This document shows positions 1 to 9,874 of a stretch of 21,424 nucleotides of DNA, piece by piece. The notes under the pieces are model-generated. The model had not been told where the DNA came from, did not search any database, and saw nothing but the letters and a program-made list of their open reading frames with translations. This stretch comes from Hypsibius dujardini (taxonomy: Eukaryota; Tardigrada; Eutardigrada; Parachela; Hypsibiidae), in contig LRSR01012038.1 of NCBI GenBank assembly GCA_001579985.1, positions 1-21,424 of the forward strand, read 5' to 3'. The translations under genes and the position numbers were made by a program. Each line of letters opens with the position of its first letter. The stretch's first letter is position 1.

Positions 1-27
1 CTGTCTGTCTGCCTGTCCGTCCGTGCG
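1..27. repeat. CTGT/CCGT tetranucleotide tract at left edge
   Basis: Imperfect CTGT-type tetranucleotide repeat that starts at the first base of the window, so its full length is unknown. It belongs to the same repeat family as the GACA/CTGT tracts listed elsewhere. Confidence 0.9.
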
Positions 28-110
28 TCTACTGATGTTCTATTATCCGTGCTCCTGATTGTAAATCTCATATATCAATTCTTTCACAATATTTGCGTTC
101 TAACTACTAT

Positions 111-592
111 TCACATATCTTTGATCATTCCATAAAGCTGATTGCGGTCGGCGATCTTCCGTTTCTTATTGACCAGCTGTAACTGCAGCCGGAACAAGTC
201 CTGCCTCCACTGGTTGTACTCCTTCAAACCCACCTGTACATCCCCTTCTTTGGTGATCAAACCTTGATGTAGCAGGATCGCTTTCCGGCTGGGTACATTA
301 CAGAATCGCCATAGCGAAGGGTCGTTCAGTGAATGGTACTTAAAATCGTAGAGGTGTGCCTCCGGATCCCATGAGTCAAATTCCGCCCCTGAAATGCCGG
401 AAAATTTATCGGAAGCAACATAATGAAGGTTACGCAGGAAAAAACGAGGCAGTCCACCTCACAAGGAAGTCAACACACAGATGACTGTGGGCACAGAGGC
501 TAACAGTGAAACAGACAGGCAGACAGACACACTGATAGACTGATTGCCTACCTAACGTGCAGACACAGACAGACAGACAGACAGACAGCCAG

Positions 593-626
<34 letters not shown>

Positions 627-953
627 TGACAGACTAACGGACAGACAGTCACAGGCAGACAAACGAACAAACAGACAGAATGACTCACCTTGCCATTTGG
701 GTGTGAAGCCCATGCCAGCTTGACCGGTAGACAACTTCCATTCATACCACGACGGAAGTGGCAGCTTATTCCTGTATTCCAAACGGCGAAACAACGGCAG
801 CTCCGGCTGCGGCCATCCGTTGGGTAAGTGCAAAATTTTCTGACCAGTGGGCGGAGGAACAAGATGCGGTCCTCGCAGGTGTGTGCTCAACCTGTGCCAT
901 CGACTGGCTAACGGTGCCGATGATGGTGGTATTTGTTTCTTCACCGTCGCCAT
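111..953 (-). CDS. FSIP2-like N-terminal-domain protein (180 aa, 2 exons)
   Basis: Exons are 953-689 and 388-111 on the minus strand. The donor reads G|GTGAGT and the acceptor is a pyrimidine-rich TTTCAG. Joining them gives 543 nt, or 180 residues plus TGA. The start at 953 begins MATVKKQ; an ATG 7 nt further upstream (960) is in another frame. The protein has a proline-rich N-terminus, an LPLPSWYEWKL segment near residue 70, then YDFKYHSLNDPSLW, GLITKEGDV and LKEYNQWRQDLFRLQL, ending in a basic helix. The order and spacing match, from memory, the N-terminal region of vertebrate fibrous sheath-interacting protein 2 (segments like QYKSLHDPHLK, GGYIT and LKELNKYRQYL). Vertebrate FSIP2 is a sperm-tail protein of several thousand residues; this one stops after the N-terminal region. 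A sperm or cilium role is inferred from homology only. The intron is filled by a GACA tract. Exon structure is firmer than the name. Confidence 0.7.
510..678. repeat. GACA tetranucleotide tract inside FSIP2-like intron
   Basis: Imperfect GACA repeats occupy most of the 300-nt intron (389-688) and reach about 10 nt from its splice donor. On the gene's sense strand the tract reads CTGT. Translating it gives false SVCL-type cysteine/serine-rich ORFs. Confidence 0.95.
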
Positions 954-1470
954 TTCTCATTGAGTAAAACTTCAGTCAGGACTGGGGAATATTACTTGAA
1001 TTTATTATGGAGTATTTTCGTTTGACACAAAAGAATAACAACTCATCATTCTAAAGTACAGGTTACAGATCCGTAAACCACGTGTTGCCTAGTGCGTTGG
1101 TAATAGGAAGACCTTCGTGTATTCCTTTTTTTCCTTTTTCTGCCTCAGACAGCACTTCACTGCAACACTGCAACAATGGAGCACAAGAATGCGATCAATT
1201 GATAGTTGATTTTTGCGTCTGAAACAGGATTTCTCCCATTGATTTTTTTAGTTTTGGTAACGAGGAGTCTATCGGGGAGGAAGTCAAGCTCAATTCTGAT
1301 TTGTAATGAATAAATTTGATTTGATTTTAATTCATAGTTATATCACAGTGTACATACAGTAGAATTTTTGAATTCGGCATCGATTAAACAAAAATCGGTG
1401 AGGAAAGTCAAAACTGAGGGGAATATGGCAGTTCCAAGTTGGAACACAATCAACCAATCAACCATTACAT
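954..1470. other. Intergenic stretch upstream of FSIP2-like gene
   Basis: No coding exon is supported here. It should contain the FSIP2-like promoter, but I see no clear TATA or initiator. An AATAAA lies at 1309-1314 on the plus strand, with no upstream plus-strand gene to which I can assign it. Confidence 0.5.
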
Positions 1471-1891
1471 TCGCATGCGCAGTGCACGGGGTGCAGCGCA
1501 GAGTGCGCATTGCTCATACACACGGGTCAGTCACTCCACCAATCAACTGTCGAGAGAATGCGCAGAGCACGGGGTGCAGCGCAAAGTGCGCAATGCTCAT
1601 ACACACGGGTCAGTCACTCTACCAATCAACTGTCGAGAGAATGCGCAGCGCACGGGGTGCAGCGCAAAGTGCGCAATGCTCATACACACGGGTCAGTCAC
1701 TCCACCAATCAACTGTCGAGAGAATGCGCAGCGCACGGGGTGCAGCGCAAAGTGCGCATTGCTCAAACACACGGGTCAGTCACTCCACCAATCAACTGTC
1801 GAGAGAATGCGCAGCGCACGGGATGCAGCGAAAAGTGCGCATTGCTCAAACACACGAGTCAGTCACTCCACCAATCAACTGTCGAGAGAAT
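1471..1891. repeat. 83-bp tandem array, about five copies, hairpin in each unit
   Basis: The marker CACGGGTCAGTCACT (GAGTCAGTCACT in the last copy) starts at 1521, 1604, 1687, 1770 and 1853, exactly 83 bp apart. A partial unit precedes the first. Copies are nearly identical. Each unit has an AT-moderate half (CACCAATCAACTGTCGAG) and a GCGC-rich half containing AATGCGCA and TGCGCATT or TGCGCAAT, inverted around an inner GCGCAC/GTGC pair, so each unit can form a nested stem-loop. Since 83 is not a multiple of three, the long overlapping ORFs in all three plus frames are a by-product of a unit with no stop in any frame. Confidence 0.95.
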
Positions 1892-2323
1892 GACAGCGCT
1901 GATACCACAAATTTGATTTGGAATCGATTGACATCAGCGGAATCATATGTGGGTGCCAGGGGGCGGAGCTATGGGTCATTTCTGCAATGTGATTTCTAGC
2001 CCGAGACCCCAATGTAAAATCATGATTTATGTACAGGTATTTGCGGAAAAAAAACCCTCTCCGATCGGGAGGGAAAATTGCTCATTCACTCATTCACTGC
2101 TCCAGTAAGGCGAACACCTTTCGCGAAGCACTTTCCCGCCCCGCGTGAGATCTACGCACCGCGCAGTATTTCCAGCAGGTGATTTGATTGTTACCGTATG
2201 CTCGCGATCTCAAGGGACAGCTAAGCCCCGCCTCTTTCGTTATGGCCCTGCACTCGATTGAACGTTCAATCTGATTCACTCTTCTTTGATTGGCTCATTT
2301 TTTACAGCTTACTCCTTCTGGTC
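1892..2323. other. Intergenic, no gene seen
   Basis: A GGGGGCGGAGC box near 1960, a CCCCGCCTC box near 2226 and an inverted CCAAT (GATTGG) near 2288 look promoter-like. No exon with convincing splice sites or homology is visible, so what they would drive is unknown. Confidence 0.35.
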
Positions 2324-2484
2324 GATTGATTGATTGTACAGTCGTGCTTTCCGTGTATCTGTCCCTACAGTGCTCCATTGATTGATTGATTGTACAGTCG
2401 TGCTTTTCCGTATTTGTCCCTACAGTGCTCCATTGATTGATTGATTGTACAGTCGTGCTTTTCCGTATATTTGTCCCTACGGTG
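2324..2484. repeat. 55-56 bp tandem repeat, three copies
   Basis: Three units of TTGATTGATTGTACAGTCG followed by TGCTTTTCCGTAT and TTGTCCCTACAGTG. GTACAGTCG recurs at 2336, 2392 and 2447. The TTGA run within each unit resembles the dispersed TTGA microsatellite of this region. Confidence 0.9.
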
Positions 2485-3228
2485 GAAATTTGGTTAACAT
2501 CTTCACAGTAAATGTCTAGACAAAGGCATGGAAGCTCTGAAACAGTAGAGGTAATCGAGCTTTACTTCAAAGATTTGATATATCCAATACGTAGAAAAAA
2601 AAAGAAAAATATCCGTGACTGGTGCAGCGCTTGCTACCTGGACTCATCACAAAAAAAGGGGTCGGTTTGGTATTAAAGAACTGAAAAACACAAGGCGTCA
2701 ATCAGTTCTCAGTGCAGTATTGCTCAAAGGCACTATCGCGACTATCTTCAACTCTACGTTCACCAGTGTGACTGCGTGTGTAAAAAAGAGCACCCCTCCA
2801 CACGGGATAAGTCGTGAGAGGGAGAAAGAGAGAAAAGAGAAAAAAATGAACACAACCGAAAGAGAAACTGGGAAGACGACACGGAGCAGGCCTCACACTC
2901 GTTTTGACAGATACCGTCTTCTTGCAGGCGTGTTGCGCAAGTGGTGCGTGTTCTATATGTGTCCACCAAGCAGCTCGAACTTACTCTTTATCGTACAGGG
3001 TGCGAGGGGTCTTGGTTTGTTGGTGGTAGCTGATTGGTTCAAGCAAACAATTGCCGGAGGGAAATAAAGGCAGGTTAGACTAAGTTCAGCGACTCAGCGC
3101 CTAAGGAAAAACCAAAAGCACAAATTAAAAATATATGCATAGGAGAGTGGGCAAACAATTCTGGAATGTATATTGGACATATCAAACATCGACAGAGACA
3201 ACGATGCAATACAATATCCTACGAAAAC
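2485..3228. other. Intergenic / possible FMR1 3' UTR, no gene seen
   Basis: FMR1 ends at 3428 on the minus strand, so its 3' UTR should run leftward through this stretch. A GATAAA-type polyadenylation variant lies on the minus strand near 2990. A plus-strand open frame at 2615-3067 begins with GTG, has no recognisable domain and overlaps an AATAAA at 3063-3068. I do not call it a gene. Confidence 0.35.
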
Positions 3229-3230
3229 AC

Positions 3231-3241
3231 GACAGACAGAT

Positions 3242-3273
<32 letters not shown>

Positions 3274-3282
3274 GGACAGACG

Positions 3283-3322
<40 letters not shown>
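3231..3322. repeat. GACA tetranucleotide tract
   Basis: Nearly pure GACA with GACG interruptions, about 105 bp from the FMR1 stop codon and therefore likely within its 3' UTR (CTGT on the sense strand). Confidence 0.95.
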
Positions 3323-3427
3323 GGTAGACGTATCGACGTACTTGAGGAGGCTCTTCAGGGGCTGGACGGATACCTACACATAGAGCACCGAAATAAGATT
3401 AGCAGGGCGTCATGAAAAAAGCACGGA

Positions 3428-6400
3428 TCAGGGAGAAGACCAACCATTGGCAACGCCATTTCCTCCCCCTCGCTGACCACGATTTCCGCCACGTTTACCG
3501 CGGGCCGTCACCGGCTTGAATCCTTCTCCATCCACATCTTCTCCGCCGCCCAGTCCGTTAAGCTGTCCATTTGGCAGATTAGTCTGACCGTCAGTGTGAG
3601 GCTTGGCGCGAGCAACAGCAGCAGCACCACCATCGTTGTCCGAGCGAGGCTGGCTGTTGCCTTTGCTGCCGCGGTTGCGTCCGCTGCCGCTTCGGCCACC
3701 GCCACGACCACCCCCACCCCCACCAGGGCCGGCTGGGGCGTTGTTGATCGGTCGACGGCCCTCCGGATGGCCGTTAATCTCCACGGCACCACCGTTCTGC
3801 ACAACTCCATTAGGCGACCCACGCGGAGCATCCTTCATAAAAAGATACGTTCAAGCACCTTTTCTACCGCCCTCAATGATTTGGCGCAAGTCGTACCTTT
3901 CGTGCAACTTCTCCCTCCGTTCCTTGTCCACTGGACCGACGACCGGCATCGCCGCCCAATTCCGGCCAGTCTTTGGACGCCGGCTCAGCCTCGCCATGAC
4001 CGTTCCGCTTATCTTCTCGGGGGCCGCCGTCACGACGCGGTCCACCGAAACCGGCTTGCTGATCGCGACGGCCGTTGAACTGCCCCTGCTGCTGGCCACG
4101 CTCATCCCGACGGGGCGGATAGCCTCCCCGGTTCTGCTGCTGCTGATGAGGAGCTCCTCCCACACGATCTTCGTGGGAGCGCCCGGCCACCGGCAGAGTC
4201 TGCTGCTGCTCGTGGTGCGACGACTCCTGACGACCGTTCAAAGAAGCGTCCGAGAGCTTTCCGCCGCCCACAACGCCACCGTCCACCGATTCACGCTCAT
4301 CGGTCTGCTGACGGCTGAACTGGCCGCGCTGCTGCTGCTGCGGATGCTGGAAGGGGCGATCGCCGCGGCGCTCCTGCCCGAGACGCTGTCGGCGTTCTTC
4401 CTCCATCACCCGGCGCTCCTCCTCCATCTCGCGGTTGTGATCCACCTGATACTCAATCAGCATCTTGGCCGCGTCCGTGTCGACTCGCAGGCCCGTCAGC
4501 ACGGCCGGGACGAAACCGTCGCGCCACTCGAACGGCAGGTTGAAGCTGGCCAGCTGCTCCGCGTTATCGCACAGCGTCAGTCCGAGGAGATTGGCGGTGC
4601 GAGTGATTTCGTTGATGTTGGTGCCTAAATAAATGATAATAACAATGCGGTACAGTCCACAAATGGGCATGGCACGACCCCGGGCCGATGGGGCCATTGG
4701 TTGATTGATTGGCCCCGGTCCGTTGGGCCAGTGGTAGATTGATTGATTGATCGGTCTCGGTCCTGTGGGGCTAGTGGTTGATTGGTTGATTTATTGACCC
4801 CGGTTGGGTGACGCCGGTGCTTGATTGATTGATTGATTGGCCTCGGTCCTGTGGGGCTAGTGGTTGATTGGTTGATTGATTGACCCCGGTTCGGTGACGC
4901 CGGTGCTTGATTGATTGATTGATCGGCCTCGGTCCGGTGGGCCAGTGGTAGATTGATTGATTGATCGGTTCCGATCCTGTGGGGCTAGTGGTTGATTGAT
5001 TAATTGACCCCGGTCCGGTGACGCCGGTGCTTGATTGATTGATTGATTGATCGGCCTCGGGTTCCACTCTACATTATTTTCCCAACTCACCTGAACGGCC
5101 AATGATATGGCCGACCCAAAATTGTTCGATGTAAACGACATCCTGGAAGTAACAAAGGCATCAGTGAAATGCAGAGAGAAAAATGAGGCAAAGACCTGCT
5201 GAAAAGACAGTGAAGGGTAGAGAGACCGACCTTGACGACGTCCAAACTTTCCTGAGCTTGCTTCAAAGCATCCTCGTTGGCGGCGATGATGGTGATGTGA
5301 CCTGTGCGGCTGTCCAGCAGGACGCGGACAATCCCCGGCAGCTGCCGAGCGCGGACAACGTTGCAGTACTGATTGCCAACGACTCGATTGAGGTACTGGA
5401 GGGGTACGACAAATTCCGCACGACAGCTGCCAGAGATGTCGCTGACGTCCGGGCCAAAGTGCTCCAACTTCAGTTTGGCTATTTCGTCGCGAATGTTCTG
5501 ACGGTGCATGCTGATTGCAAAAACAAAGATACAGAGGAGAGACAATTAACATCACCACGAAAAAGTTGACAGAGAAACCACCGGAGTAAAGTATCATTCT
5601 GCTCTTACGCATGGGTGAGATGCATGTCGGCCAAGATCTCCGCTCGATGAACACCGGCTTTCCCGTAAACCTGCAAACACCAGAATACAATTAGCGTCAA
5701 CTAAAAAGCCCACTTGGGTGTCAAAAGAAAGGTAAACAAAGCTGTTTCTAATTAAATTTAAAATCAAGACGCCTGATCAATCAATCAATCAATCGAATCT
5801 TACCATGACGACGATGATCTTCAAATCCGGGTCGTAGCGGACGTAGTCAAACTTGCCGAAATCCGAAAACATTGTCAAATGACGTTCGTCCGTAGCTTCG
5901 TTGACCGCTCCATCTGGCACGGGAAATGCCACTTTAAAGATGGAGATCGGAGAGACCGCCACCTTCGCCTGGGGAGTCCGCATCTGATCAAACCGAGGAA
6001 AACAACATCAGAATTGTGCAATTTACGCGTATTTCTCAGTATTTCGACTCGCAGCATATACCTGTTCAATCGCGCTATGGACGCGACGCTGTGGGGTCAG
6101 TTGCAGATCCACCGTGAACAGCCCCTTGGCCTCCGACACGAGAACGCCTTGATACCATGCCTCAGGAGCACCCTGTTTTACCCGATACAAAACCTGAAAA
6201 ACGAGACGTTCTCAAGTAAAAAGTAACAGTCACCCACCATCAAAGCATATAAAAAACAACTCAAACTCAAACATCTAGACTTGCGCCTTTATGAAGCTAA
6301 CTCACTCAAGCCTGTTGAATTCCCGTCAAATTATTCAATTGATTGATTGATCGATTGTAGAAACGCGACGATGTGATATTCCGTAAGAATCAAACAAATC

Positions 6401-7320
6401 ACGATTTCACGTTCTCGTCTGATTTCCCGTCTGTTTCTCGTTTTGTACGGATAGAAAGGAAGCCAAAGTACAGTTCTCGAGACATGATGGTCATTTACTA
6501 TTGTAATTGGAAAGCTCCAAGAGGTAACCACTCATACAATCAATTAATCAATCAATCAATGATATACATACCGCACCATATTTGATTGAGGAAATTACGA
6601 AGCCACAACTATATTTCTGTTTGCCCATAACATATTTCAGCAGCAGCAGCTCTCTCGAATCAAAACCAGGTGATCAAAATTAAACACCCAGAGTGCAACA
6701 GAAATAATGGCAAATCTGGAGAATAGTTCCTCCTAGTCAATCAATCAATCAATCGTACATTACCAAGCCGTATTTGATTAATGGAAATTTCATAACTACA
6801 ACTACCTTTCCGATCGACCTTAACGTTGTTTCTCTTTGCCCATAGCATACTTCAGATCAAACAAATCAAAATTGAACGATATAGACGGGAGCGTGAAAGA
6901 AACAGCAAATCCGGAGAAGGGTTAAAAATCTTCCCCTACCTCAACGAGACCGCCGGGGATGGCCAGCCGGTGGCGAATGTCCTCGATATTCCGTTGGGCC
7001 GGAGCTTCCCACAGGGTCCCGTCACAGGGGTACCAAGCTTCCGGCCGCCAACTGCAAGGAAAAGCACCGAATCACGACCGAGACCTCGGGGACGTCTTGC
7101 GAGAGGAAGTTTCAGCAACACACTTACTCGTGCTCAAATTTCAAGTAGACTGTGGCGTTCTCCGGTTTGACATCAAGGACAGTTCCCTAGAGAAAAAGGA
7201 TGGATGCTTTAACAGCAATCGTGAAACTCAAAACCGATGGCTGAAGGCAATTACGGGGTAAAGTCCATGATCGTCTCCCAAAACTTCCACAGTCAACTTG
7301 GAAACGATGGCACCAGGCAT
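3428..7320 (-). CDS. FMR1: FMR1/FXR-family RNA-binding protein (691 aa, 10 exons)
   Basis: Exons on the minus strand: 7320-7255, 7186-7128, 7051-6940, 6193-6062, 5983-5804, 5670-5609, 5510-5231, 5142-5091, 4624-3897, 3832-3428. They total 2076 nt and all joins keep frame. The FXR family binds RNA and ribosomes and represses translation in the cytoplasm. Two Tudor/Agenet domains span about residues 7-123 (LTVEVLGDDHGLYP, LDVKPENATVYLKFEHDW, VLYRVKQGAPEAWYQGVL). A KH0-like part follows at about 135-205. KH1 is at about 235-296, KH2 at about 298-385 with GRSG at 312-315 and the LTGLRVDTDAAKMLIEYQ helix. An E/R-rich coiled segment and a Q-rich, RGG-rich tail follow. KH1 has GNQY (249-252) in place of GxxG. 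The intron 7 donor is weak (AAG|GTCGGT), but homology fixes the junction. Invertebrates usually have one family member, so FMR1 versus FXR cannot be separated here. Confidence 0.93.
4699..5060. repeat. Minisatellite with higher-order units in FMR1 intron 8
   Basis: Units of about 40-45 bp share a TTGATTGATTGA core but carry three alternating GC-rich tails: a GGTGGGCCAGTGGTAG type, a CCTGTGGGGCTAGTGG type and a GTGACGCCGGTGC type. The order is roughly A-B-C-B-C-A-B-C, read left to right. The array fills the 466-nt intron that splits the last Gly codon of the KH2 GxxG loop. Open minus-strand frames (INQSI-type) come from the repeat alone. Confidence 0.9.
6547..6919. repeat. Diverged tandem duplication in FMR1 intron 3
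   Basis: Two copies of about 180 bp, at about 6547-6727 and 6737-6919. Shared blocks in the same order are AATCAATCAATCAAT, an ATTTGATT block, a GAAATT...CAACTA block, TTTGCCCATA followed by CAT and TTCAG, ATCAAAATT, and AAACAGCAAAT/CAACAG with GGAGAA. Copies differ by many substitutions and small indels, so the duplication is not recent. The second copy ends about 20 nt from the exon 3 splice donor. Confidence 0.75.
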
Positions 7321-7879
7321 TTGGCTGAGTGACTGCTTCCCCGTCCCGTTCGTGGTTATTCAGCAAAAAAGGCTGATGAGAAGACAGCGATGTGAAATAA
7401 AAGGAGATGAGAGTCTTAATAGAAGGAGGAAGTGAAATTTTCCGCAAGGAAAAACACACGCTAAAATGACGCGGAATCTTTAGAAATCTCCATCCTTTTT
7501 TGCCTGCTTTTGGAGAGCTCGTAAAAAAATTCTGCTCGCCTTGAAAAACGTGCTCGCATTCTCCCTCCCAGCGATGAGACAACACGAGTGCGAGCGAGGA
7601 CTCGCCTTGTCATTCCGTCAGTCAAAAATACGTCCACGTGGCCTAAATTCATGCCAAATTGGTTTGTTCGTATCACGTGGTCTTGACTTCATTTTGACAC
7701 GCAAAGGGAGCGACTGATTGGTTGTGACTATCGGGAGGCGGGGCCAGAATTTCTCACAATAAATTTCACACGTTGACTGACAAATTTATAATTACGTTTA
7801 CATTTCACAACACTTTTCAATGCACATACTTTTCCATTAACGGTTATAAAATTACGGCAAAAAGTTAGTTTAATTTTAA
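7321..7879. promoter_or_regulatory. Divergent promoter region between FMR1 and COG6
   Basis: The 559 bp between the two start codons must hold both promoters or a shared one. Visible motifs are two CACGTG E-boxes at 7635-7640 and 7674-7679, an inverted CCAAT box (ATTGG) at 7717-7721, and a GGGAGGCGGGGCC GC box at 7733-7745. These four motifs lie within about 110 bp. A TTTATAAT sequence lies near 7785. Transcription start sites cannot be placed from sequence alone. Confidence 0.6.
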
Positions 7880-9789
7880 ATGGCCGATCTCCTTAAACTC
7901 GACAAGGACAAGACGACGACGCGTGTGGCTACAGCAGCAGAAGAAGAACCGGCGGATCGTCTCCCGGAGAATCCGTTGTCTCGGCGAACTCGCAAAATAT
8001 GCTCATTTATTGTGACCGAAGTACGTACGACCTTATGTGTCGAAAGGGCAACCCATTTTTCTGTCTTATTGTTAGCAGTCAGCAGTTACTTTTTTGAGTT
8101 TCAATGGCAAAAACGGCAAAGTATTTATTTCCATGTTTTTGACTGCGGTTACATCGATCAATCGATTGATTGACTCTATCCTTTCTAATCGGGCAGTCTG
8201 TTGCTTGATTGGTGAATTGATCGATAGTGATGAACAGCAAGAACAAAATGTGCAGCTTTGGGTTGAGATCTGGAGTCAGGGCGGACACCGCCTCAAAAAC
8301 GTATGCCCAGGACACCGTTTCTTTGAACAATGTGAAACGCTTTCTAAAAAAAATTGTCTCACGAAAAAAATTGGTGCATCTGGCACAGGTCCCAAAACTT
8401 CGAAATATCAATCAATCAATCAATCAATTAGTCAATCGCATTCAGCACTGCAGAAAAGACATGCATCTGGGCTTCACTTGCTGTGAGTCAAAGCCTGTGC
8501 CCCCATTTGCTTGTGCATTTATCGGACGCTCGACTGGCTTTTGTCTAGGAGTTGCTGGAAAATTTGGACGCGATTGGATCGGCGAGAGCGGTGACAGATG
8601 CTGGTGTTCGACGGAATTTGCAGTCCGACTTGGAGCACAGTCTGCTGGACGCGCAGGAGTCATTCGTGTTGGAAATGAAAGCGATGATGCAGGCAAGGGG
8701 TTTGGCACAAAGATTATGTAGGGGGTGTATATTCTCTTCGGGGTTGACAATTTGGTAGTTCCCTCGGTCAGGATGTAAGTGACGATCCTGCTGCAATTAC
8801 CTTTCCTCTTGCTTCATTACTTAGAATCTGGAGAAGGGCCATGAGGAGATGGCGTCCGTCAATTCATCAATCAAGCAAAAGATGGACCACTTACAGACGT
8901 TGAAAGAGGGATCTCGCTCTTTCATAGAGAAGACGCGCTCACTCGACCAAGAAATGTAAGTCGCTTATTATTTCAATTGATTGATTGGTCGATTGATAGA
9001 TTGATCTATTGGCTGATTGATTAATTGATTGGTTGATTGATTGGTCGATTGATAGATTGATCAATTGGTTGATTGATTGGTTGTCTAATAATTGTATAAT
9101 TGCCATGCTCATTGATTGATTGATTGATTTTAAATTAAAATATTAATTAAATGACCCGGTTGACGATTTTCGCCTCGAATTAATGTCAAGCTTCTGTGTC
9201 AGTAGGTACTTGTAATTGCAGGAAAATCACCGATCAGAAACTCGTCCTTGCCAGAAAACTACGTGCCGCTTTTACGCTTACTCCCCGGGAAACGGAAATT
9301 CTCAAACGCGGATCCCCCACCGACCGTGGATTATCCCGCGTACTAATTCATCATTCCGCTTCCCTTTTCTCGAGATGTCTTGTGTTTAGAGCGATGTTTT
9401 TGGTTTTCTTGCGGACATTTTAGGAGTTTTTCGACGCCTTAACACGAGTCCAACAGATCTGTCAACACTGCCGCACCCTCATGCGGCTCCACGCCGGCTC
9501 GCAAGTCCTCGGGATGCAGCTGCTGGACCTGGCCTCGCAGTCGCATGAAGCGGGCCAGCAGAAGCTGTACCGGTGGACGCTGGAGGAATGCCGGCGAATG
9601 ACCATGGAGAATCCAGTCATTTCGCCGATGCTGTCGGAAGCGTTACGCCACCTCCAAGCACGGTCGGCGGTGCTGCTGAGCGTTCTGGATGAATATGCAT
9701 CCGCGAGAAAGTCCGTAGTGACGAGTTTGTTTCTGTCAGCCCTTACGCAAGGCACTCCAGGTACAGTACAAACAATCAAGCCGGCAGGC

Positions 9790-9874
<85 letters not shown>

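Noticed and set aside
1368-1999. Three overlapping 127-186 codon plus-strand frames
   Set aside because: They are the three frames of the 83-bp tandem array. The unit has no stop in any frame, so openness carries no information.
2615-3067. 150-codon plus-strand frame ending at an AATAAA
   Set aside because: It begins with GTG and has no ATG in its first half. It shows no domain or splice support, and it lies where the FMR1 3' UTR is expected on the other strand.
3603-4628. 341-codon plus-strand open frame
   Set aside because: It is antisense to FMR1 exons 9-10. The reverse strand of Q/R/G-rich codons gives Leu/Ala/Pro-rich translation without stops. No domain is visible, while the minus strand carries a clear FMR1 protein.
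4857-5690. 277-codon minus-strand open frame
   Set aside because: It crosses FMR1 exons 6-8 in the wrong frame and runs into the intron 8 minisatellite, whose INQS-type translation is a repeat artefact.
9340-9423. Alternative end of COG6 exon 4 at the earlier GT in ACCGACC|GTGGAT
   Set aside because: It would leave phase 1 and put the following EFFDALTRVQ segment out of frame. CGC|GTACTA at 9339 keeps the frame and family length.
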